A stretch of 6,906 nucleotides of DNA from an uncultured Brevibacterium sp. Its GTDB lineage: Bacteria; Actinomycetota; Actinomycetes; Actinomycetales; Brevibacteriaceae. Within the stretch, counting starts at the first letter, position 1, and each line of letters opens with the position of its first letter. The translations under genes were made by a program, and so were the position numbers. A model generated the notes under the pieces. That model was not told where the DNA came from, made no database searches, and was given only the letters and a program-made list of their open reading frames with translations. The stretch covers positions 1-6,906 of the forward strand of contig CABTZC010000111.1 of NCBI GenBank assembly GCA_902489185.1, written 5' to 3'. Shown piece by piece: positions 1-5,231 of the stretch.

Positions 1-38
1 CAGCTTTATGCACCCAGCTAGATGTCAGGTCGGCTCAC

Positions 39-44
39 TACAAT
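39..44 (+). promoter_or_regulatory. Putative -10 box of the first gene
   Basis: TACAAT matches the sigma-70 type -10 consensus TATAAT at five of six positions. It lies 21 bases before the ATG at 66, so transcription would begin near base 51 and give a leader of about 15 bases containing the ribosome binding site GGAAGGAG (54-61). I see no convincing -35 box at the usual distance. Assignment is by pattern and position only. Confidence 0.45.
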
Positions 45-65
45 GAAATATGCGGAAGGAGTCAT

Positions 66-1103
66 ATGGTTCACTGGCGTGAGTTGTGGAAGCAGGAATG
101 TCGCGGACACGTTCCTCGGTACCGTGTGCTCGTCCCGGGAAGCGTCCCCGAATCAGTCATCGACGTGTGGAAGGCGCGTGGATACGACCTCAACTCCACT
201 GATCTTTCGCAGCAGATGTTCCCACAACGCTACAGTCGCAACCTGATCCGCTCCAAGTTCGTTTTCGCAACAACCACCGGCGCCGGTGCAGTCACCACCG
301 GATTCTTCGGATCAACAGCGCTCATCGCACTTGCGTTCGCCGACACGGTTGCTATTGCCACCACCTCGGCACTCACCGGGATCGCTGCCGTAGCCACAGC
401 CGGCGTGGGCATCTTCACCGGGAGCCGGTTTCTGCGCGACCCCAAACGGCTGACCGGCAAACAACTCAAACGGGCACCGCACGTCCGCTGGGTCACACCA
501 TTTGACCTGGGTTACCTACCGGGCGTCAATGGGCGTGACACCGACGAACAAAGGCTGTTCCACCTCGCGGTCACAATCTCACACGCAATCGTGGGCACCC
601 GCGCATGGACGCACCCCGCGTTGGAAAGCCACGTGAGCCGGGTCGATCTGGATTTCGCGGTTGCTTCTATTGGTGAACGGTTGCGTGAGCTGTACGAACT
701 GCGCCAGAAGCTCGAAAGCATCAGGCAGCCACACCTGGACGCCCGCATTGACGTGTACCAGCGGAACCTGGCTAAAGCGTTCGCTTCGCTGGCCCGCCGC
801 GTTGAGTCGATGCACGGGTATTTAGAACAGTTGCGGAAACTGTCAGTGCAGTTGGTTCAGCTGGACAGCACGGAAGAATCACGCGAACTGGGTGAGCAGG
901 TACTCGATGTTCTTTCGCGTACCGTCAACGACGACACAGCCCAGAAACAGTTCAGTGATCTCAACCTTGAAGCTGAGTCACACGCGGACGCAATCCGGGG
1001 CATGCTGGGTGAACTTGAGGAATCGGTTGAAGAGTTCGACAACTTTGACGACCTGGACCGGAAGCTGGCGCAAGCCGAACGCGACGGCAAAGCGATTCAC
1101 TAA
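66..1103 (+). CDS. Unrecognised protein with hydrophobic hairpin and coiled-coil tail
   Basis: I do not recognise a family for this 345-residue protein. Residues 1-62 are polar and mildly basic. Residues 66-119 are hydrophobic and rich in Ala, Gly and Thr, long enough for two membrane-crossing helices in a hairpin with little polar sequence between. A basic stretch follows (about 121-141, with several Arg and Lys). From about 195 to 345 the sequence is charged and helical with heptad-like Leu/Val spacing, suggesting a coiled coil, and it ends in an acidic Glu/Asp-rich stretch (316-332). No catalytic motif and no N-terminal signal peptide are visible. The start is supported by GGAAGGAG four bases upstream of the ATG and a -10 box before that. 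The gene converges on def. A membrane-associated structural or scaffolding role is possible but is only inference; the coding call is much firmer than any function. Confidence 0.82.
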   Translation: MVHWRELWKQECRGHVPRYRVLVPGSVPESVIDVWKARGYDLNSTDLSQQMFPQRYSRNLIRSKFVFATTTGAGAVTTGFFGSTALIALAFADTVAIATTSALTGIAAVATAGVGIFTGSRFLRDPKRLTGKQLKRAPHVRWVTPFDLGYLPGVNGRDTDEQRLFHLAVTISHAIVGTRAWTHPALESHVSRVDLDFAVASIGERLRELYELRQKLESIRQPHLDARIDVYQRNLAKAFASLARRVESMHGYLEQLRKLSVQLVQLDSTEESRELGEQVLDVLSRTVNDDTAQKQFSDLNLEAESHADAIRGMLGELEESVEEFDNFDDLDRKLAQAERDGKAIH

Positions 1104-1120
1104 TCAGGTGGCCGACCTGA
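1104..1120. terminator. Small hairpin between convergent genes
   Basis: TCAGGT and ACCTGA form a perfect 6-bp stem around the 5-base loop GGCCG, directly after the stop codon at 1101-1103 and just beyond the def stop at 1126-1128. A competing outer pairing of AATCAG with CTGATT is also possible. No T-run follows on either strand, so it is a weak candidate for a shared bidirectional terminator. The position between two gene ends is the main argument. Confidence 0.3.
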
Positions 1121-1125
1121 GCTGA

Positions 1126-1707
1126 TTACTGGCCGTGGCCAAACGGGTCGGGATCGGTGCCCGGCAGCCACGAGTTCCCAGGGACGTTATACCCGTGCTT
1201 CTTCTGTTCCTTCTTCCACCGCTTAGCCCACCTAGTGTCCAACCGATCCACGTACAAAGTGCCCTGCAAGTGGTCGAATTCGTGTTGCATGATGCGGGCG
1301 AACCAGCCTTCAACACTGAGTGACACCGGTTGGTTGTTCTCATCAACACCGGTGACGGTGACTTTATCGGCCCGTTTCAGCGGGTAGTCCAAAGCCGGAA
1401 CTGACAAGCACCCTTCCGTGTCCTCACTGGGGTCCGGGTGGGTGGTGGGAACCTTCGACGCTACCAAAACTGGGTTGATGAAAACGCCACGACGCCGCAC
1501 CCCCGCGACTTCGTCATCAGCGTCGTACACGTAAATCTGTTTGCCCACCCCAATTTGCGGTGCAGCCAAACCAACTCCGTTAGAAGCCGCGAGGGTCTCA
1601 TACATGTCAGCAACCAGCGTGTGGAGCTCATCGTCAAACTCAGTGACAGGGTCAGCTTTTCGGTGCAGAACAGGTTCGCCGTAGACAACAATCGGGTGGA
1701 TAGCCAT
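1126..1707 (-). CDS. def: Peptide deformylase
   Basis: Peptide deformylase removes the formyl group from the N-terminal formyl-methionine of new proteins in the cytoplasm. All three family motifs are present: GVGLAAPQ (44-51, the GxGLAAPQ motif), EGCLS (98-102, with metal ligand Cys100) and HEFDH (142-146, metal ligands His142 and His146, catalytic Glu143). At 193 residues it is of normal length. The tail after about residue 157 is basic and then Pro/Gly/Asp-rich (KKEQKKHGYN, then residues 177-193), longer than the minimal catalytic core. The gene stands alone here, without fmt, which neighbours def in many genomes. No Shine-Dalgarno sequence precedes the ATG; instead a TATGAT -10 box ends seven bases before it, suggesting a leaderless mRNA. 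Confidence 0.96.
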   Translation of the reverse strand: MAIHPIVVYGEPVLHRKADPVTEFDDELHTLVADMYETLAASNGVGLAAPQIGVGKQIYVYDADDEVAGVRRRGVFINPVLVASKVPTTHPDPSEDTEGCLSVPALDYPLKRADKVTVTGVDENNQPVSLSVEGWFARIMQHEFDHLQGTLYVDRLDTRWAKRWKKEQKKHGYNVPGNSWLPGTDPDPFGHGQ

Positions 1708-1714
1708 GGGTTAC

Positions 1715-1742
1715 ATCATAGTGCTGAATACATTTCTGCCAC
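1715..1742 (-). promoter_or_regulatory. Leaderless-type promoter of def
   Basis: Read on the minus strand, TATGAT (bases 1720-1715) is a five-of-six match to the -10 consensus. A GTGGCA box (1742-1737, four of six to TTGACA) lies 16 bases upstream of it. Only seven bases separate the -10 box from the def ATG, so transcription should start at or within a base or two of the start codon. This fits the absence of a ribosome binding site. Confidence 0.6.
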
Positions 1743-1749
1743 CGTGGAA

Positions 1750-1755
1750 TATAGT
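1750..1755 (+). promoter_or_regulatory. Candidate -10 box for cysK-cysE
   Basis: TATAGT matches TATAAT at five of six positions. It would place the cysK transcript start near 1762 and give a leader of about 120 bases. No good -35 box is visible; the best TGAATA-like sequence (1725-1730) is poor and spaced 19 bases away. The def promoter lies back to back with it (1715-1742), so the two could interfere or share a regulator. It is the best -10 box I see in this gap, but an alternative start is not excluded. Confidence 0.4.
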
Positions 1756-1759
1756 AAGA

Positions 1760-1798
1760 AGCTGTTGCGTTACGCATGATGACGCATTAACAACAGCT
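1760..1798. repeat. Inverted repeat with nested repeats upstream of cysK
   Basis: AGCTGTTG (1760-1767) and CAACAGCT (1791-1798) are perfect 8-base inverted repeats. The stem can continue as TTA (1770-1772) with TAA (1788-1790) across a two-base CG bulge. Inside are a direct repeat of ACGCAT (1772-1777 and 1782-1787) and an alternative inverted pair, TGCGT/ACGCA. With transcription from about 1762, the repeat would be the first RNA hairpin of the cysK leader. As DNA, it could equally be an operator just downstream of the promoter. Confidence 0.5.
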
Positions 1799-1817
1799 GA
1801 AGCCATTGGCTGGTGTG

Positions 1818-1882
1818 AAGGACCGCCTGATCACCTCCATGCGCGGTCCGGTTTAACAGAAGCACCATAGAAAGGACCGCTG
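1818..1882 (+). promoter_or_regulatory. cysK leader with two mutually exclusive hairpins over the ribosome binding site
   Basis: AAGGACCGC occurs at 1818-1826 and again at 1872-1880. The second copy contains the cysK Shine-Dalgarno AAAGGA (1871-1876), six bases before the GTG start. Between them, GCGGTCC (1843-1849) is exactly complementary to GGACCGC in both copies. Pairing with the first copy (1820-1826, 16-base loop) leaves the cysK ribosome binding site free; pairing with the second (1874-1880, 24-base loop) hides it. The segment also holds a possible short reading frame after the first Shine-Dalgarno copy: CTG at 1827 or ATG at 1839, in the same frame, stopping at TAA 1854-1856, with the complementary segment inside its codons. 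It contains no cysteine codons. The repeats and complementarity are directly seen; regulatory function is inferred. It does not match SAM riboswitch or T-box cores as I know them. Confidence 0.5.
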
Positions 1883-2815
1883 GTGAACATTTACGCGAAC
1901 GTTTCAGAAGTCGTTGGCCGCACTCCACTTGTCAAACTCCAGAAGGCTAGCGAAGAAACTGGGGCAGAAATCGTTGGAAAGCTCGAGTTCTACAACCCCG
2001 CTAACTCGGTCAAAGACCGCATTGGGGTTGCTATGATCGACGCCGCTGAAAAGTCAGGCGAATTGCGCGAAGGCGGAACGATTGTCGAAGCAACCAGCGG
2101 AAACACCGGAATCGCGCTTGCCATGGTCGGTGCTTCACGCGGATACCGTGTAGTCCTCACAATGCCTGAGTCCATGTCGAAAGAACGCCGTGCCTTGCTC
2201 CGTGCATTCGGTGCTGAACTCGTTCTCACCCCCAAGGCCGACGGCATGAAGGGTGCTGTCGAAAAGGCTGAAGAAATCGGCTCACAAGACAACGCGGTTC
2301 TGGTTCGTCAGTTCGAAAACGAAGCCAACGCGCAGGCCCACCGTGACACCACCGCGCAGGAAATCCTCAACGACACCGACGGCGAGGTCGACATCTTTGT
2401 TGCCGGAATTGGAACTGGTGGAACCATTACCGGTGTGGGCGAAGTCCTCAAAGAGAAGAACAAGGACGTCCAGGTTGTTGCAGTAGAACCAGCAGCATCG
2501 CCACTTCTTTCAGAAGGTAAGGCCGGCCCACACGCCATCCAGGGAATCGGTGCAAACTTCATTCCAGGTGTCCTCAACCGCGACATCATCGACGAAGTAG
2601 TCACCGTTGAAAACGAAGTAGCGCTTGAAACCGCGCGCGAAACCGCCAAGTCCGAAGGTCTGCTCGTGGGAATCTCCTCCGGTGCAGCCATCAACGCGGC
2701 CAAGCGCGTGGCCGCCCGCCCTGAAAACAAGGGCAAGCGCGTAGTCGTCATCATTCCTTCGTTCGGTGAACGCTACCTGTCTACTCCACTGTTCGCGGAG
2801 TACATGGACGCATGA
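1883..2815 (+). CDS. cysK: Cysteine synthase A (O-acetylserine sulfhydrylase)
   Basis: This cytoplasmic enzyme uses pyridoxal phosphate (PLP) to replace the acetate of O-acetylserine with sulfide, making cysteine. The 310-residue length is typical of CysK. Visible motifs are NSVKDR with the PLP-binding Lys44, TSGNTG (71-76) that binds the substrate carboxylate, the glycine-rich phosphate loop GIGTGGT (175-181), SSGAA (265-269, with Ser266 expected to contact the PLP ring nitrogen) and the C-terminal GERYLST (295-301). There is no regulatory CBS domain, so it is not a cystathionine beta-synthase. The GTG start is supported by AGAAAGGA six bases upstream and by the usual CysK N-terminus (NVSEVVGRTPLVKL). 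It overlaps cysE by four bases (ATGA). Its base composition is clearly lower in GC than that of cysE, and codons such as GAA and GTT are common, consistent with high expression. The leader may control translation. Confidence 0.97.
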   Translation: MNIYANVSEVVGRTPLVKLQKASEETGAEIVGKLEFYNPANSVKDRIGVAMIDAAEKSGELREGGTIVEATSGNTGIALAMVGASRGYRVVLTMPESMSKERRALLRAFGAELVLTPKADGMKGAVEKAEEIGSQDNAVLVRQFENEANAQAHRDTTAQEILNDTDGEVDIFVAGIGTGGTITGVGEVLKEKNKDVQVVAVEPAASPLLSEGKAGPHAIQGIGANFIPGVLNRDIIDEVVTVENEVALETARETAKSEGLLVGISSGAAINAAKRVAARPENKGKRVVVIIPSFGERYLSTPLFAEYMDA

Positions 2816-3468
2816 GTTTCCTCACAAAACTCGCCGTGATGGCCGGGGTAGGGGCAGCGGCAGTTGCTGCCACCTCGGCCACCACACTGGGCAAGCGCGC
2901 CCGCGCTGCCCTACGCGAAGACCTGGACACCGCCCGCAGGCGCGACCCCGCCGTGCGCAGCGACTTCGTCACCGCGGTCAGCTACCCGGGCCTGCACGCC
3001 GTGTGGGCATACCGCGGACTGCACGAACTCAACAAAATGCCAGGCGGGGAAGTGCCCGCGCGCATCCTGTCCCAGGCCGTGCGCACGCTGACCGGGGTTG
3101 AGATCCACCCGGCGGCAAAAATTGGGCGCAGGTTTTTCATTGACCACGCCGACGGGATCGTGGTGGGGGCCACGGCTGAAATCGGCGACGACGTTATGCT
3201 GTACCAGCAGGTCACGCTGGGCGGCACCTCCATGGAACAGACCAAACGTCACCCCACGCTGGGGAACAACGTGCTGGTGGGGGCCGGTGCCAAGATCCTG
3301 GGGCCCATCACCGTAGGCGACGGTGCGTCCGTAGGTGCCAACGCAGTCGTGGTCAAGGACGTGCCCGCCAACCACGTGGCCGTTGGGGTGCCTGCCAAGA
3401 ACCGCGCGCCCAAGGGGGTCGACACTCCGCAGAACCACCTGCTCGAGGACCCGGCCATCTGGATTTAA
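2812..3468 (+). CDS. cysE: Serine O-acetyltransferase with hydrophobic N-terminal extension
   Basis: CysE transfers acetyl from acetyl-CoA to serine, giving the O-acetylserine used by CysK. The left-handed beta-helix hexapeptide repeats cover about residues 93-195. The active site is clear: IDHADGIVVG with catalytic His112, and Glu97 in VEIHPAA, where E. coli has Asp143. VTLGGT (134-139) and RHP (146-148) are also typical. The protein ends in Ile218 (AIWI); a C-terminal isoleucine is what inserts into CysK in cysteine synthase complexes. Residues 1-30 are unusual: a hydrophobic Ala/Val/Gly-rich stretch at about 7-24 followed by a basic KRAR, resembling a membrane anchor or signal-anchor ahead of where short actinobacterial CysE/EpsC proteins usually begin (near REDLDTARRRDP). 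The ATG overlaps the cysK stop codon, with GGAG 11 bases upstream. The only nearby alternative is Met10, which still keeps much of the hydrophobic segment. Confidence 0.94.
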   Translation: MSFLTKLAVMAGVGAAAVAATSATTLGKRARAALREDLDTARRRDPAVRSDFVTAVSYPGLHAVWAYRGLHELNKMPGGEVPARILSQAVRTLTGVEIHPAAKIGRRFFIDHADGIVVGATAEIGDDVMLYQQVTLGGTSMEQTKRHPTLGNNVLVGAGAKILGPITVGDGASVGANAVVVKDVPANHVAVGVPAKNRAPKGVDTPQNHLLEDPAIWI

Positions 3469-3470
3469 GT

Positions 3471-3490
3471 GGTGCGGGGCTGGCCCGCCC
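3471..3490 (+). terminator. GC-rich hairpin after cysE
   Basis: GCGGG (3474-3478) pairs with CCCGC (3484-3488) around a 5-base loop, and two more G-C pairs can form outside a single bulged T. It begins two bases after the cysE stop codon. There is no T-run, so it may be a U-less actinobacterial terminator or only a pause or stability hairpin. Confidence 0.35.
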
Positions 3491-3527
3491 TGGGGTACCT
3501 GCTCAAGCGACGCACTAACCCTAAAAC

Positions 3528-3569
3528 ACGCACACCCATCTACACTGTCTCGAGGAGGTGGGTGTGCGT
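3528..3569. repeat. 11-bp perfect inverted repeat over a gene start
   Basis: ACGCACACCCA (3528-3538) is the exact reverse complement of TGGGTGTGCGT (3559-3569). The 20-base spacer holds a TACACT -10-like box (3541-3546) and the GAGGAGG ribosome binding site (3552-3558); the right arm contains the GTG start at 3564. Read-through RNA from cysE would form a strong hairpin hiding the start and followed by TTTC, which could terminate transcription or block translation. If transcription starts near 3553, the left arm is not in the RNA and the repeat would instead act as a DNA operator straddling the -10 box. The complementarity is certain, the role inferred. Confidence 0.6.
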
Positions 3570-4217
3570 TTCATCGTTGTGGCAATCCTGTTCACGTTGA
3601 GTTATTCGACGTGGACGGTTCTTTTTGCGATCGACCCGCAACTGGACGTGCTGCATTCGTTCGTGTCCGAATACGCCGTGTGGGGCAGGCCCGGTGCCGT
3701 GCTCATTCGCGCAGGCGACGCGGTGGCCGGTGTGCTCCTGGTGGTGTTGGGAGTGTTCTTGCGCAGGCGGCACGCGCTGTCGCTCATGCTGTGCGCCGGT
3801 TTGGTTGTGGCCGGCGCGGCCACGGTGGGGGACACCTTGCTTTCGTATGAATGCGCGCCCAGTCTGAGTGAGGCATGTGCCACCGCCGAGGTGGAAGGCA
3901 CCGTGGGTCTTGCTCACCAGTTGCACTCGGTGACCTCGGCGTTGGTGGGCTTCGGGTTCGCTGCGGCCGTGATCGCCGACATTGTCATGATGGTGCGGTC
4001 GGGGCGGAGTTTTGCGAGTTTGCCTGTTGTTCTCAACGTTGCGTTGTTGGTCTTGCTGGGGATCAGCGGGGTGCTGGCACTGGTTCCACACGTGGGATGG
4101 GCAGGTGCCGTGCAGAGGTTGTCGCTGGTTGTGATTTGCGCGTGGGTGGTTGTGCTCAGTGTGCGCCACGCCCGTATGCGTGGCGGGAAGTTGAACGCCC
4201 AGTGCATGGACGCGTGA
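3564..4217 (+). CDS. DUF998-like six-helix integral membrane protein
   Basis: This 217-residue protein is mostly hydrophobic, with six likely membrane helices at about 3-23, 45-66, 70-93, 116-143, 152-174 and 182-201. After helix 1 it carries SEYAVWGRPG (35-44), which resembles the conserved Ser-Glu-Tyr region of DUF998 proteins, a family of unknown function. Two cysteines (97 and 105) lie in the loop between helices 3 and 4 and could form a disulfide if that loop faces outward. I chose GTG 3564 because GAGGAGG (3552-3558) ends five bases before it; a GTG at 3558 would sit on top of that site. The start lies inside an arm of the 11-bp inverted repeat. The family assignment is from memory of the motif and topology. 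No link to cysteine synthesis is visible apart from position. Confidence 0.8.
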   Translation: MRFIVVAILFTLSYSTWTVLFAIDPQLDVLHSFVSEYAVWGRPGAVLIRAGDAVAGVLLVVLGVFLRRRHALSLMLCAGLVVAGAATVGDTLLSYECAPSLSEACATAEVEGTVGLAHQLHSVTSALVGFGFAAAVIADIVMMVRSGRSFASLPVVLNVALLVLLGISGVLALVPHVGWAGAVQRLSLVVICAWVVVLSVRHARMRGGKLNAQCMDA

Positions 4218-4242
4218 TTGTGTGGGCCTTGACACGCCTGCC

Positions 4243-4248
4243 CATAAT
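4243..4248 (+). promoter_or_regulatory. Leaderless-type -10 box of the dehydrogenase gene
   Basis: CATAAT matches TATAAT at five of six positions and ends six bases before the ATG at 4255, so the transcript would start at or next to the start codon. The GGAG at 4249-4252 is only two bases from the ATG, too close for normal use as a Shine-Dalgarno. The -35 region is weak (TTGTGT at 4218-4223 with a 19-base spacer). Confidence 0.45.
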
Positions 4249-4254
4249 GGAGAT

Positions 4255-5208
4255 ATGTCGACTCTGGATATTCGCACAATCGCATTCCCTGACCCTGACA
4301 TTTTGGCCAAAGTAGACGGACGTATCACTGACCACCAGCAGACTGGAATTGAGTTTGTTGTGTGGTCGGCAGAACACCCCACGGTAGAAGTGAATCGCGC
4401 AGCCATCGACGCGATCATCCTGCCGTACATGGACGCCCAGCCCACCGTTGATCGGCTGGGGGAGTTGCCAAACCTCAAGCTCGTACAGACGCAAACCACC
4501 GGGTACGACCTGGTCGCAGACTTGGTGGGTACTGATACTACGGTGGCGACCGCCTCGGGCGTACACGCGGCAGCCACAGCGGAACTTGCCGTGGGTCTCA
4601 CCCTGGCCAGTCTGCGCGGAATCGACACGGCGGTGCGCAACATGGCCGCGAGGTCGTGGAACCACGCGCGCATGCGCTCGCTGGCTGACCGGCGCGTGAT
4701 GATTCTGGGAGCCGGTGGGATCGGTGAAGCGATCCGGCAGCGACTGGTGCCGTTTGAAGCGCATGTCACGCGGGTGGCGGCGCACGCACGCGCGGATGAG
4801 CACGGGCGTATCCACGGGCCGGAAGACCTGCCCAAACTGTTGCCACACACCGAGGTCGTTATTGCGGTGACCCCGCTGACTAAGCAGACCGAAAAGCTCA
4901 TTGACGCAGAGTTCCTCAGGCAGTTGCCGGACAATGCGTTGGTAGTGAACGTGGGGCGCGGGAAAGTCGTCGACACCGACGCTTTGGTCGCCGAACTGCG
5001 AGCCGGGCGCCTCTCGGCGGCACTCGACGTGGTCGACCCCGAACCCCTGCCACACGAACACCCACTGTGGGGGACCCCAAACACGCTCATCACGCCGCAC
5101 GTGGGAGGGGACACCTCGGCGTTTGAACCCCGCATTGAGCAGATGCTCACGGAACAGGTCCGCCGAATCATCGCAGGCGAGCCACTTATTAACGTCGTTG
5201 AAGGGTGA
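4255..5208 (+). CDS. D-isomer specific 2-hydroxyacid dehydrogenase
   Basis: This 317-residue cytoplasmic oxidoreductase belongs to the NAD(P)-dependent D-2-hydroxyacid dehydrogenases, which interconvert 2-keto acids and D-2-hydroxy acids; glyoxylate/hydroxypyruvate reductases and phosphoglycerate dehydrogenases are relatives. The Rossmann motif is GAGGIG (152-157). The catalytic triad is visible: Arg235 in NVGRGKVVD, Glu263 in DVVDPEPL and His282 in TPHVGG. There is no C-terminal ACT domain, which argues against a regulated serA-type enzyme. The position after the second Rossmann strand, where NAD users carry Asp, lies in a segment with Arg173 and Arg179 but no acidic residue before Asp181, hinting at NADP(H). 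The substrate cannot be told from sequence. ATG 4255 was chosen over an upstream in-frame GTG (4222) because a -10 box lies just before it and the upstream codons look non-coding. The gene begins 37 bases after the DUF998 gene. Confidence 0.92.
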   Translation: MSTLDIRTIAFPDPDILAKVDGRITDHQQTGIEFVVWSAEHPTVEVNRAAIDAIILPYMDAQPTVDRLGELPNLKLVQTQTTGYDLVADLVGTDTTVATASGVHAAATAELAVGLTLASLRGIDTAVRNMAARSWNHARMRSLADRRVMILGAGGIGEAIRQRLVPFEAHVTRVAAHARADEHGRIHGPEDLPKLLPHTEVVIAVTPLTKQTEKLIDAEFLRQLPDNALVVNVGRGKVVDTDALVAELRAGRLSAALDVVDPEPLPHEHPLWGTPNTLITPHVGGDTSAFEPRIEQMLTEQVRRIIAGEPLINVVEG

Positions 5209-5222
5209 GGTTAAGCCCTTCA
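5199..5222 (+). terminator. Hairpin at the dehydrogenase stop codon
   Basis: TGAAGGG (5199-5205) and CCCTTCA (5216-5222) form a perfect 7-bp stem with a 10-base loop that contains the stop codon (5206-5208). Two G-T wobble pairs can extend the base. No T-run follows. It lies between this gene and the ilvD promoter and is a plausible weak terminator. Confidence 0.4.
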
Positions 5223-5231
5223 GTACCACAT

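Noticed and set aside
1811..1849. Resemblance of the cysK leader to a T-box (ACCGC plus a TGGT)
   Set aside because: The TGGN and ACCGCG parts are not contiguous as in the T-box core, the leader of about 120 bases leaves little room for a specifier stem, and no cysteine specifier context is visible.
2911..3438. Minus-strand open frame (175 codons) inside cysE
   Set aside because: It lies opposite a gene with intact active-site motifs, and its composition is low in complexity and His/Val/Gly-rich.
3558..3560. Earlier GTG start for the DUF998 protein
   Set aside because: It sits on the last base of GAGGAGG, leaving no spacing from the ribosome binding site; GTG 3564 has proper spacing.
4229..4234. 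Perfect TTGACA box upstream of the dehydrogenase
   Set aside because: It is only eight bases from the CATAAT -10 box, and at 16-18 bases downstream there is no acceptable -10 hexamer ahead of the start codon. Probably coincidence.
4222..4254. Upstream in-frame GTG start for the dehydrogenase adding 11 residues
   Set aside because: It has no ribosome binding site, the added residues do not resemble the family N-terminus, and the segment holds the -10 box.
3540..5171. Very long open frame on the minus strand (543 codons) across the DUF998 and dehydrogenase genes
   Set aside because: It runs antisense to two well-supported genes, its protein is rich in Arg, Ser, Thr and His without domains, and GC-rich genes commonly leave such open antisense frames.
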